NCBI RefSeq assembly: GCF_900103185.1
Contig: NZ_FNJD01000001.1
Location: 62,001 to 126,000, forward strand
Reading direction: 5' to 3'
Length of the DNA: 64,000 bases
Source of the DNA: Sulfitobacter litoralis
GTDB taxonomy: Bacteria > Pseudomonadota > Alphaproteobacteria > Rhodobacterales > Rhodobacteraceae
Position numbers and translations under genes: made by a program. The notes beneath the pieces were generated by a model. That model was not told the origin of the DNA, did no database searches, and saw nothing but the letters and a program-made list of their open reading frames with translations. Below are positions 34,263 to 42,615 of this stretch, piece by piece; positions within the stretch are counted from its first letter, which is position 1, and every line of letters starts with the position of its first letter.

Positions 34263-35918
34263 ATGGCCGCCTTCCAATATGTCTACCACATGTCCGGTGT
34301 CTCAAAGACCTATCCGGGCGGTAAGAAATGTTTCGACAACATCAACCTGAACTTCCTGCCGGGTGTGAAAATCGGTGTGGTCGGGATCAACGGTTCGGGT
34401 AAATCGACGTTGATGCGGATTATGGCCGGTCAGGACAAAGACTTTTCGGGCGAAGCATGGGTCGCAGAGGGTGCCAAGGTTGGCTACCTCGAGCAAGAAC
34501 CCTACCTCGACCCCGCTTTGACCGTGCGTGAGAATGTCATGCTGGGCGTCAAAAAGAAAAAGGATATTCTGGATCGCTATAACGAACTGGCGATGAACTA
34601 TTCCGACGAAACCGCAGACGAGATGGCCGCGTTGCAAGACCAGATCGACGCAGAGAACCTGTGGGATCTCGACAGCCAGATCGACGTATCAATGGAAGCC
34701 CTGCGCTGCCCCCCTGATGATGCGGATGTCACAACCCTTTCTGGTGGTGAAGCCCGCCGTGTTGCCCTGTGCAAACTGCTGCTTGAAGCGCCTGAAATGC
34801 TGCTCCTCGATGAACCGACCAACCACTTGGACGCGGAAACCATTGCTTGGCTGCAGCAGCACTTGATCGACTATAAGGGCACGATCCTGATCGTGACCCA
34901 CGACCGTTATTTCTTGGATAACATCACCAGCTGGATTCTCGAGTTGGACCGCGGCAATGGCATCCCTTACGAAGGGAACTATTCCAACTGGATCGACCAG
35001 AAAGCCAAACGGCTTGAGCAAGAAGCCCGCGAGGACAAGTCCAAGCAAAAGACGCTGTCGCGCGAACTTGAATGGATGCGTCAGGGGGCCAAGGCCCGTC
35101 AGGCGAAATCCAAGGCACGTATTAACGCCTACAACGAAATGGCCGACAGCTCAGAGCGCGAACGCCTGACGCGCGCCCAGATCGTTATCCCCAACGGCCC
35201 ACGTCTGGGCAACAAGGTGCTTGAGGTCGAAGGCCTGTCTAAGGCTATGGGCGATAAGCTGTTGATCGAAAAGCTAGACTTTACCTTGCCACCGGGCGGG
35301 ATCGTCGGCGTGATCGGGCCCAACGGCGCGGGTAAATCGACCCTGTTCAAAATGATCACCGGCCACGAACAACCCGACACCGGCACGATCGAGCTGGGGA
35401 ACACCGTTGATCTGTCCTATGTCGACCAGTCGCGCGATGACCTGAACCCGGATGACAACGTCTGGCAGGCCATCTCGGGCGGGGCCGAGATCATCAAACT
35501 GGGCGACGCCGAAGTAAACTCCCGCGCCTATTGCGGTGCGTTCAACTTCAAGGGCGGCGACCAACAGAAGAAAGTCGGCCTGCTGTCAGGTGGTGAACGC
35601 AACCGTGTGCATATGGCGCGTCTGCTCAAAGAAGGCGGCAACGTCCTGCTGCTCGATGAACCGACCAACGATTTGGACGTCGAAACGCTCCGTGCACTCG
35701 AAGACGCGCTGGTCGATTTCGCGGGCTGCGCCGTGGTCATCTCGCACGACCGTTTCTTCCTTGACCGGATCTGTACGCACATCCTCGCCTTTGAAGGCGA
35801 CGCACATGTCGAATGGTTTGAAGGTGGCTTCTCTGATTACGAAGAAGACAAGAAACGCCGTTTGGGCGAAGACGCCATGGAACCCAAGCGCATGAAGCAC
35901 AAGAAATTCTCGCGCTGA
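34263..35918 (+). CDS. ettA: Energy-dependent translational throttle protein EttA (ABC-F)
   Basis: A soluble ABC-F ATPase that binds the ribosomal E site and gates the first elongation cycle according to ATP level. The 551-residue protein has two nucleotide-binding domains: Walker A GINGSGKST and GPNGAGKST, signatures TLSGGE and LLSGGE, and Walker B LLLDEPTNHLD and LLLDEPTNDLD. Between them is the charged linker helix and an arm typical of EttA. A strong terminator follows. Confidence 0.96.
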   Translation: MAAFQYVYHMSGVSKTYPGGKKCFDNINLNFLPGVKIGVVGINGSGKSTLMRIMAGQDKDFSGEAWVAEGAKVGYLEQEPYLDPALTVRENVMLGVKKKKDILDRYNELAMNYSDETADEMAALQDQIDAENLWDLDSQIDVSMEALRCPPDDADVTTLSGGEARRVALCKLLLEAPEMLLLDEPTNHLDAETIAWLQQHLIDYKGTILIVTHDRYFLDNITSWILELDRGNGIPYEGNYSNWIDQKAKRLEQEAREDKSKQKTLSRELEWMRQGAKARQAKSKARINAYNEMADSSERERLTRAQIVIPNGPRLGNKVLEVEGLSKAMGDKLLIEKLDFTLPPGGIVGVIGPNGAGKSTLFKMITGHEQPDTGTIELGNTVDLSYVDQSRDDLNPDDNVWQAISGGAEIIKLGDAEVNSRAYCGAFNFKGGDQQKKVGLLSGGERNRVHMARLLKEGGNVLLLDEPTNDLDVETLRALEDALVDFAGCAVVISHDRFFLDRICTHILAFEGDAHVEWFEGGFSDYEEDKKRRLGEDAMEPKRMKHKKFSR

Positions 35919-35940
35919 TCTAGGCGAAAGTTCTAAAGAA

Positions 35941-35974
35941 AAGGCCCCCGCAGGAAACTGCGGGGGCCTTTTTA
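35941..35974. terminator. Terminator between ettA and the response regulator
   Basis: AAGGCCCCCGCAG and CTGCGGGGGCCTT form a 13-bp stem around GAAA and are followed by a T-tract. It serves ettA and may also stop the convergent gene. Confidence 0.93.
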
Positions 35975-36017
35975 TTTGACGGTCAACGCGCCGAGGCGAC
36001 GCAGCAAGGGTTTCCCG

Positions 36018-36977
36018 TTACAGCCCGTCGGCCAGTTCGGCATACCCATCGGTGCGGTCGGTGCTGGCGCTGTCGGGCACGGTTTCACGGCCCAAAAAGT
36101 CGCGCAGCGTGTTGCAGGCAGACAGCCCCGACCACAGCCGCTGGTTCGACACGAGCTTTACGGTTACATCGGCGCTGAAGTCCCCCCCGATCCGCACCGC
36201 AGTGCCGTCATGGGAGAGGATATTCTCGATATCTTTCTGAATTTCATCCGGCTTGATCCGGTGGCGTCCAATCACGGTGCCCACGATGATTCCGTCGCCG
36301 GCATAGCCCATATAGCATTTCTCGTGCACCAGCGCCGCGACCGTGGCCTGCGCAACCAAACCCATCTGGCGACAAAATTCAGCGGGGCTTGCCGCGTCAA
36401 AGATATTGCGGATTTGTGGGAGTTTCACCGCGAAAAGGTTCATGGCATAGCAGCCCTCGGGCAGGCGCAGCATGTGGTTCTCGAACCCGTGCAGATCATC
36501 CACACCCACGACATTCAGATCAAAGCTTTCGTCCACACGGACCTTCATCAGCCCCGACAGTTCCGCCAGCGTATGGGCCGCCTCGCGTTCGCGGCGCAGG
36601 CTGTCACTGAGCATCCCCGCCATGTTGATCCGCGCGCCCAGCTCGATACCGTTGAGCGGTTTGAAGATGAAATCGGTCGCCCCTGCACGGAAGGCCGTGT
36701 CCATCAGATCGTGTTTGCGGCTGCCGGTAATCATAATAATCGGCGCGCTTTTATAGGCCTGCATGGTGCGAATATCGTCACACAGTGTGATGCCATCGAC
36801 GCCGGGCAACATGATATCCAACAAGAAGCAGTCAAAACTCGCCCCGTGCTCTTCGATCTTGGCCATCCCATCCTCGGCCGAGTCGGCACAAATCAGATCA
36901 AACCCAAGCGACGGCGTCAGGCAGTCGCGCAGCAGGTCAAGGATGGTAGGGTCGTCATCTACGGCAAGGATTTTCAT
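36018..36977 (-). CDS. Response regulator with non-canonical C-terminal domain
   Basis: A 319-residue protein. Residues 1-120 form a receiver domain: the acidic pair at D7-D8, phospho-acceptor D54 in LLDIMLPG, T/S in MITGS and K in FKPL. The remaining 200 residues resemble an adenylate/guanylate-cyclase-like or degenerate sensory fold (KCYMGYAGDGIIVGTVIG; VRIGGDFSADVTVKL), with no DNA-binding helix visible. No histidine kinase lies nearby. The output is therefore unknown. The ATG at 36977 starts the receiver. Confidence 0.85.
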   Translation of the reverse strand: MKILAVDDDPTILDLLRDCLTPSLGFDLICADSAEDGMAKIEEHGASFDCFLLDIMLPGVDGITLCDDIRTMQAYKSAPIIMITGSRKHDLMDTAFRAGATDFIFKPLNGIELGARINMAGMLSDSLRREREAAHTLAELSGLMKVRVDESFDLNVVGVDDLHGFENHMLRLPEGCYAMNLFAVKLPQIRNIFDAASPAEFCRQMGLVAQATVAALVHEKCYMGYAGDGIIVGTVIGRHRIKPDEIQKDIENILSHDGTAVRIGGDFSADVTVKLVSNQRLWSGLSACNTLRDFLGRETVPDSASTDRTDGYAELADGL

Positions 36978-37374
36978 AAAGGGGCTCACTCGTTGTCGGG
37001 TTACCAAAAAGGGGGAATCATTAAGTTTGCGATACGGCTCGGAGCAAAATCGCAAATGAATCTGTCAGCAGTGGGGCGAATTGACCCAAAGCGTTAACCG
37101 TTTAGAGGTTGCAAACGGTCAACATCTATTGGTGAAAAATGCCTTCGCCGACGGAACTGAGGCAAGAATGTGCCGAAATAAGCAATGATCGGCCTGTTTT
37201 TTAAGGCCCATTGACAGCCCCTTGCGCGAATCTCTGCGACCTGCCATATCAAAGGAGCTAACGTTATTCTTTTTCGACCAACTGTCTCCCTCATACGGCG
37301 TTCAGACTTCGATCCAGACCGACAACGCCAAGCCATCGCACGACGCGGATGGCATACTAGAGGAGACTACGGAT
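36978..37374. other. Intergenic region between response regulator and cspA
   Basis: This 397-bp stretch carries the promoter of the response-regulator gene and the long leader expected for a cold-shock gene. It contains an 11-bp-arm dyad at 37093-37123. I see no convincing gene in it. Confidence 0.5.
37093..37123. promoter_or_regulatory. Long inverted repeat, candidate operator
   Basis: GTTAACCGTTT and AAACGGTCAAC match at 10 of 11 positions as inverted repeats around a 9-nt spacer. It lies 116 bp upstream of the response-regulator start and about 250 bp upstream of cspA. Confidence 0.5.
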
Positions 37375-37581
37375 ATGGCCACTGGCACCGTAAAATGGTT
37401 CAACACAACTAAAGGCTTCGGCTTTATCGCACCCGATGGCGGCAGCAAAGATGTATTCGTACACATCTCCGCTGTTGAGCGCGCAGGCCTGACCGGTCTG
37501 GCCGACAACCAGAAAGTGACATTCGACATCGAAGCTGGCCGTGACGGCCGCGAATCCGCGTCGAACATCGCACTGGCATAA
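37375..37581 (+). CDS. cspA: Cold-shock protein, first copy
   Basis: A 68-residue cold-shock domain protein, an RNA chaperone. RNP1 is KGFGFIAP and RNP2 is VFVHISAV. It differs from the second copy (49171-49377) at only a few positions. The ATG follows an AGAGGAGA site. A long leader precedes it, and a hairpin terminator follows. Confidence 0.97.
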   Translation: MATGTVKWFNTTKGFGFIAPDGGSKDVFVHISAVERAGLTGLADNQKVTFDIEAGRDGRESASNIALA

Positions 37582-37616
37582 GCCATGCAGGGCCTTAGGC
37601 CCGCACCATGAATTTG

Positions 37617-37650
37617 CCGGCTGACCCTCACGGGACAGCCGGTTTTTTTA
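37617..37650 (+). terminator. Terminator after cspA
   Basis: CCGGCTG and CAGCCGG enclose a 12-nt loop and are followed by T7. It separates cspA from the L,D-transpeptidase gene. Confidence 0.85.
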
Positions 37651-37718
37651 TGTCCTAAAGGTTGCAAAACACACCCCAAGGGGCAAAATACCGCCATCAC
37701 ATCCTAAAGGAGCCCTCC

Positions 37719-38270
37719 ATGCGCCGCCGTCAATTTATCGCAGGTTCTTTGGCCGCCCTCGCCTTTCCGCACGCGCTGTTCGCCGCTGGTGCCGCCTATG
37801 ACCCCACGCCGCAAATGGTGTCGATCAAACCGCAATATGCCGTAGGCGAATTGCTGATCCTGCCCCGCAGCCATTACCTGTATCTGGTGACCGCCCCTGG
37901 TCAGGCCATGCGATACGGCGTGGGCGTCGGCAAAGCGGGTCTGGAATTCACCGGCACCGCGACTATCGACGTTAAAAAGGAATGGCCCACCTGGCGCCCC
38001 ACGGACGAGATGATCGAACGCGAACCCAAATCCTATGCAAGGTTCATCGGGAACACCGACGCGCAGCCGGGTGGCCCCAGCAACCCACTGGGCGCGCGCG
38101 CGCTGTACCTGTTTCAGAACGGCAAAGACACGTATTTCCGCATCCACGGCACCACCCAACCCAGCAGCATCGGGCGTTCTGTCTCGAATGGCTGCATCCG
38201 GATGCTGAACACACACGTCAAGGACCTGTACCAGCGCGTGCCCATCGGCACCAAGGTTACCGTCCTTTAA
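37719..38270 (+). CDS. L,D-transpeptidase (YkuD family)
   Basis: A 183-residue periplasmic enzyme that forms 3-3 peptidoglycan cross-links or anchors proteins. It has a basic signal (MRRRQFIAGS to about residue 23, FAAG) and the catalytic motif H143-G...S-x-G-C159-IRM. AAAGGAG precedes the ATG. An LdtR-type regulator of such enzymes is encoded at 7188-7712. Confidence 0.94.
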   Translation: MRRRQFIAGSLAALAFPHALFAAGAAYDPTPQMVSIKPQYAVGELLILPRSHYLYLVTAPGQAMRYGVGVGKAGLEFTGTATIDVKKEWPTWRPTDEMIEREPKSYARFIGNTDAQPGGPSNPLGARALYLFQNGKDTYFRIHGTTQPSSIGRSVSNGCIRMLNTHVKDLYQRVPIGTKVTVL

Positions 38271-38288
38271 GCAACAGACCTACAACGT

Positions 38289-38321
38289 AAAAGGGGCTGG
38301 CATCACTGCCAGCCCCTTCGC
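38289..38321. terminator. Terminator between L,D-transpeptidase and ABC importer
   Basis: AAAAGGGGCTGGCA and TGCCAGCCCCTT form a long stem with a minimal loop at a convergent junction. The plus-strand T-tract is weak; on the minus strand it is followed by TTTTACG. Confidence 0.7.
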
Positions 38322-38365
38322 ATTTCTGCACTGTGTCGGGGACGTATCCCTTAGTTCAGCGCCCC

Positions 38366-39355
38366 TCAGTTCAAGGCTTTGTCAGTGATCGCATGGGTCC
38401 ATGCGCCCGACGGCTCGGCCGTGATGACGGGGTCCGACCCACCAGACAGCAGCGATTGCACGGTCCGCTCATAGTCTGCTTCGTCCAGCGCGCCGTTGCT
38501 GCCTGCGGTCAGCTTGGCCACTTCGCCCATCATGCGTTTCTGATGCTCTTCGGTCTGGGCACCGGAAGCGTCATTGTCCAAGACGATTTCCGCGGCTTCA
38601 TCAGGATTTTGCTCGGCGTATTTCCAGCCCTTCATCGACGCCCGCACAAAGCGCACCATCTTTTCCTCGAACGCCGGATCGGCAAGGTTCTCTTCCAGTG
38701 CGTACAGCCCGTCTTCCAATGTGGCGACGCCCTGCTCTTCGTATTTGAACACGTTCAGATCATCTGGCGTCAGACCTGCGTCGATCACCTGCCAGTATTC
38801 GTTATAGGTCATGGTCGACACACACGCGGCCTGATTTTGCAGCAGCGGGTCCACGTTAAAGCCTTGTTTCAGCACGGTGACACCATCTTCGCCGCCTTCG
38901 GTGGGCAGCTCAAGCTTGTTCATCCAGCTGAGGAAGGGGAATTCGTTGCCAAAGAACCAGACGCCCAGTGTCTTGCCCTTAAAGTCATCCGTGGTCTCGA
39001 TCCCGGCGTCCTTGCGGCAAGTCAGCATCATGCCCGAGGATTTGAACGGTTGCGCGATGTTCACCATCGGCAGGCCCTTCTCGCGCGCGGCCAAAGCGGC
39101 GGGCATCCATTCAACGGCAACGTCCGCTCCGCCACCGGCCAGAACCTGGGTCGGCGCGATATCCGGACCGCCCGGTTTGATCGTGACGTTCAGGTCTTCT
39201 TCTTCATAGAACCCCTTATCTTGCGCCACATAATAGCCCGCGAACTGCGCTTGTGTGACCCACTTCAGTTGTAGCGTCACATCATCCGCAGCTTGCGCCA
39301 TGGTCCCCATCAGGCCCACAGCGGCCCCGGCGACATATGTTGATAGTTTTTTCAT
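38366..39355 (-). CDS. ABC importer substrate-binding protein, NMT1/THI5-like
   Basis: A 329-residue periplasmic protein: signal to about residue 22 (GTMAQA), then LQLKWVTQAQFAGYYVAQDKGFYEEE, a hallmark of NMT1/ThiY-type binding proteins for pyrimidine-like ligands. It is the last gene of the six-to-seven-gene pyrimidine unit, so uracil, thymine or a dihydropyrimidine is the likely ligand. GGGAG precedes the ATG. Ligand assignment is from context. Confidence 0.88.
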   Translation of the reverse strand: MKKLSTYVAGAAVGLMGTMAQAADDVTLQLKWVTQAQFAGYYVAQDKGFYEEEDLNVTIKPGGPDIAPTQVLAGGGADVAVEWMPAALAAREKGLPMVNIAQPFKSSGMMLTCRKDAGIETTDDFKGKTLGVWFFGNEFPFLSWMNKLELPTEGGEDGVTVLKQGFNVDPLLQNQAACVSTMTYNEYWQVIDAGLTPDDLNVFKYEEQGVATLEDGLYALEENLADPAFEEKMVRFVRASMKGWKYAEQNPDEAAEIVLDNDASGAQTEEHQKRMMGEVAKLTAGSNGALDEADYERTVQSLLSGGSDPVITAEPSGAWTHAITDKALN

Positions 39356-39391
39356 TATTATATCTCCCTCTTGGTTGGTTGGTCGTCTTGG

Positions 39392-40231
39392 TTAGTTCCG
39401 CTGGCTCGGGTGCCAAAAGGTCACCCGCCGTTCAAACAAGGACATCGCGCCATAGAAGGCGGAGCCGGCAATCGCCGCGACAACAATCTCGGCCCAGACC
39501 AGATCAAGCGCAAGCTGACCGACCGAGGTAGAGATGCGAAACCCCATTCCCCGCACGGGAGAGCCGAAAAATTCAGCAACAATAGCCCCGATCAACGCCA
39601 AGGTCGTGCCGATCTTGAGGCCATTGAACACGAAAGGCATCGCAGCAGGCAAGCGCAGCTTGAACAACGTCGCCCAATAACTGGCTGCATAGGTCCGCAT
39701 CAGGTCGCGCTGCATCGTATCCGTCGCTTGCAGGCCCTGCACGGTGTTCACCAGCATCGGAAAGAACACCATGACGACCACCACGGCGGCCTTTGACTGC
39801 CAATCAAACCCGAACCACATGACCAGAATAGGCGCCATGCCGATCACCGGAAGTGCCGCGACAAAGTTCCCAACCGGCAATAGCCCGCGTTGCAAAAACG
39901 GAAACCGGTCAATCGCAATGGCGATCAGGAAGGCCGCACCGCAGCCCAAAACATAGCCCGACAGCGCGCCCTTTAACACGGTCTGCACGAAATCCACCCA
40001 TAGGATATCGACCGACGACACCAACCGCAGCGCGATCAGCGACGGCGCAGGCAGCAAGACCTGCGAAATCTCGAGCCCCCGCACGATGCCTTCCCACACG
40101 GCGATCAACGTCGCGCCAAAGACCAACGGTGCGGCCAACGACACCCAGCGTGCCGGCCGCAATCGCGCCAGCCGGATGTTGACCCACATGCCAAAGGCCC
40201 ATGCCACTGCTGCAAAAACCAGCCAGATCAT
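39392..40231 (-). CDS. ABC importer permease, pyrimidine locus
   Basis: A 279-residue inner-membrane permease of the BPD_transp_1 / SsuC type with about six helices and the EAA loop (AATDTMQRDLMRTYAA...LRLPAAMPFVFNGLKIG). It overlaps the preceding permease gene by 4 nt (ATGA) and precedes the binding-protein gene. Confidence 0.92.
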   Translation of the reverse strand: MIWLVFAAVAWAFGMWVNIRLARLRPARWVSLAAPLVFGATLIAVWEGIVRGLEISQVLLPAPSLIALRLVSSVDILWVDFVQTVLKGALSGYVLGCGAAFLIAIAIDRFPFLQRGLLPVGNFVAALPVIGMAPILVMWFGFDWQSKAAVVVVMVFFPMLVNTVQGLQATDTMQRDLMRTYAASYWATLFKLRLPAAMPFVFNGLKIGTTLALIGAIVAEFFGSPVRGMGFRISTSVGQLALDLVWAEIVVAAIAGSAFYGAMSLFERRVTFWHPSQRN

Positions 40232-41094
40232 CGCGCCATCCCCATCCGTTTCAATGTCACACGCTGGATCAAGCCAATAATCCCCACCAGCAACGCAGCT
40301 AGGGCCGCCGCCATGATCAGCGCGCTCCAGATCTGGATCGTCTGGCCATAATAGCTGCCAGCCAACAACCGCGCGCCCAGACCCGCAACGGCACCCGTTG
40401 GCAGCTCACCAATGATGGCCCCCACCAGCGACGCCGCCATCGCGATCTTGAGCGAGGTAAAGAAATACGGCATCGATGCAGGCAACCGCAGCTTCCAGAA
40501 CGACTGGGCCGTGCTCGCATGCCAAGTGCGCATCTGGTCCAACTGCATCTGGTCAGGGCTACGCAGCCCTTTGACCATGCCGACGACCACGGGGAAGAAA
40601 GACAGATACATGCTGATCATTGCCTTGGGCAGCAAGCCCGACACGCCCACGGCGTTCAGCACCACAATGATCATCGGCGCAATCGCCAGAATGGGAATGG
40701 TCTGGCTGGCGATCACCCAAGGCATCACCGACATATCCATCACACGGTTGAACACGATCCCCACCGCCAACAACACCCCCAGCAAAGTCCCCATGCCAAA
40801 GCCCAGCAGGGTCGCGCTGAGCGTGATCCAGGAATGATAGACCAAGGACCGCTTCGACGTGACTTTCTTCATCAACGTCGTGTCCCAGATCTCTGACGCG
40901 ACCTGATGCGGCGCGGGCAGTTTGGGCTTTTTCTGCGCCCAGGTATCCGCGACCAGTGACGTGGCGGTCACCGTCTCGCCCGACCGTGTGGCCTTGTCAT
41001 AGGTCCAGTCCGCATTCAGCCAGACCGCCGCCGCATACCACAGCGCAAACAAGACCCCGACCACAGTCAGGACAGGCAGGAAGTTCGACCTCAT
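40228..41094 (-). CDS. ABC importer permease, pyrimidine locus
   Basis: A 288-residue permease, the partner of the next gene. It has an N-terminal helix (residues 6-27), a periplasmic stretch of about 50 residues, then about five helices and the EAA loop ending LRLPASMPYFFTSLKIAMA. Two different permease genes suggest a heterodimeric pore. Confidence 0.92.
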   Translation of the reverse strand: MRSNFLPVLTVVGVLFALWYAAAVWLNADWTYDKATRSGETVTATSLVADTWAQKKPKLPAPHQVASEIWDTTLMKKVTSKRSLVYHSWITLSATLLGFGMGTLLGVLLAVGIVFNRVMDMSVMPWVIASQTIPILAIAPMIIVVLNAVGVSGLLPKAMISMYLSFFPVVVGMVKGLRSPDQMQLDQMRTWHASTAQSFWKLRLPASMPYFFTSLKIAMAASLVGAIIGELPTGAVAGLGARLLAGSYYGQTIQIWSALIMAAALAALLVGIIGLIQRVTLKRMGMAR

Positions 41095-41163
41095 CGCGCG
41101 CCCCCCTGCTTCCAGATGGTCCGAAAATCCTCCCCGAAGGGCCGGGCTGCAGCAAGCGCGCTA

Positions 41164-41940
41164 TCAGTCATCCGCATGCCCTGCCCGCAACCCTTCGCGC
41201 ACCCGATGCGCGATCTCCAGAAACTCGGGCGTTTCGCGAATATCCAAGGGGCGCTCTTTCGGCAGAGGGCTTTCAATGACATCTGCAATCCGTCCGGGAC
41301 GCGGGCTCATCACCACGATCTTGGTGCTCAGATACACCGCCTCGGGGATAGAGTGGGTGACAAAGGCAATCGTCTTTTCGGTGCGCGCCCACAGACGCAA
41401 CAGCTGTTCGTTCAAATGGTCGCGCACGATCTCGTCCAGCGCACCAAAGGGTTCGTCCATCAGCAAGATATCCGCGTCAAACGCCAAGGCCCGCGCGATA
41501 GAGGCCCTCTGCTGCATCCCGCCCGACAGCTGCCAAGGGAACTTGCGCTCGAACCCTGCCAGCTCGACCAGCTCCAACACTTGGCTAACCCGCTTCGCCT
41601 GATCGGCTTTGGAATACCCCATAATTTCGAGCGGCAGACGGATGTTGCCGCCAATCGTCCGCCACGGATACAGCCCCGCCGCCTGAAACACATAGCCATA
41701 CGCTCGCGCCCGCCGCGCCTCGGCAGCGCTCACGCCATTGACAGTGATCTCGCCACCCGTTGGCTGCTCAAGGTCCGCCATACAGCGCAGAAACGTCGTC
41801 TTACCGCAGCCCGATGGCCCGATAAAGCTGACAAAATCGCCCTTTTCAATATTAAGTGACACATCTTTCAGCGCATGCACAGGGCCGTCGTTGGTTTCAA
41901 ATGTCAGGGATAGGTTCTGGGCGCTAATCACTGTTTTCAA
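41164..41940 (-). CDS. ABC importer ATP-binding protein, pyrimidine locus
   Basis: A 258-residue ATPase of the SsuB/TauB type: Walker A GPSGCGKTT, signature LSGGMQQR, Walker B ILLMDEPFGALDE. The first start is a TTG at 41940 that overlaps the TGA of the HEPN-like gene; a GTG nine nt later is an alternative. Lack of an ATG exactly at the junction with an AT-richer gene suggests that the original start was replaced when that gene was inserted. Confidence 0.92.
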   Translation of the reverse strand: MKTVISAQNLSLTFETNDGPVHALKDVSLNIEKGDFVSFIGPSGCGKTTFLRCMADLEQPTGGEITVNGVSAAEARRARAYGYVFQAAGLYPWRTIGGNIRLPLEIMGYSKADQAKRVSQVLELVELAGFERKFPWQLSGGMQQRASIARALAFDADILLMDEPFGALDEIVRDHLNEQLLRLWARTEKTIAFVTHSIPEAVYLSTKIVVMSPRPGRIADVIESPLPKERPLDIRETPEFLEIAHRVREGLRAGHADD

Positions 41941-42608
41941 GCTTCTTCTTCCTTGTTTAACCTATATGAGCCATTTTGAATGCGAATATACCCTGCATTT
42001 AGCATCTTCTCATGATGGAGGTCGTATATTTCTCTGACCAGTGCATTTGGGGTTCGATGCACCTCCATTTCATTCCAAGCGACTGTTCCGTGGGAAATAC
42101 TTTGAATTATCAGTTCCATAACCAACATGAGACCTGCTAGCTCGGAGTTAATCCTCGCAAGCGTCTCAAACTTCATTTCCGTGTTCTGATATGTAGCACT
42201 ATGCGTCTTACTAGGCTCGATCCTCTTTAGCTTGAACCTTTGAAACACTATTTCTCTTTCGCTAACCATAGAGACCTGCCCGTGAGCAACTGCGTTTCGA
42301 AACTCAAAGGTTTCTGAGACTAGAACACCTATTTGAGGCCAACCACCCAAGTCTAAGATGGCGCGTTCCGGTTTGGCTACTAAGTCAGAGTCTATCAGCT
42401 TTCTCACAAACTTGAACTTGTCTTGAAAAGACTTTGGTACATCCTTTGAGAATGCGTAAATCACTGACCGATCTAGGCCGCTGTGCGCTTGCCATGCAAT
42501 TTCATCTAAAAGAGTTTCTAGGCATCCAAACTTGACGATGAAATCCCCAATAGCTGGAGACCAAAGGCTATAGAAGATCTGCGGTTGTCGGCTTTGCTGT
42601 TCATACAT
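41937..42608 (-). CDS. HEPN-like protein inserted in the pyrimidine operon
   Basis: A 223-residue soluble protein with no pyrimidine-related motif. FEFRNAVAHG contains R104-N105-x3-H109, the R-x4-6-H motif of HEPN ribonucleases and toxins. The rest is mainly helical. Its DNA is AT-richer than the neighbours (26 of 60 bases are G or C at 42181-42240) and uses codons such as ATA, AGT and CTA that are rare nearby. It begins 7 nt after the dihydropyrimidinase stop and ends in the start codon of the ATPase gene. Similar proteins are found alone as accessory genes; RNase activity is inferred only from the motif. Confidence 0.72.
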   Translation of the reverse strand: MYEQQSRQPQIFYSLWSPAIGDFIVKFGCLETLLDEIAWQAHSGLDRSVIYAFSKDVPKSFQDKFKFVRKLIDSDLVAKPERAILDLGGWPQIGVLVSETFEFRNAVAHGQVSMVSEREIVFQRFKLKRIEPSKTHSATYQNTEMKFETLARINSELAGLMLVMELIIQSISHGTVAWNEMEVHRTPNALVREIYDLHHEKMLNAGYIRIQNGSYRLNKEEEA

Positions 42609-42615
42609 TATAGCC

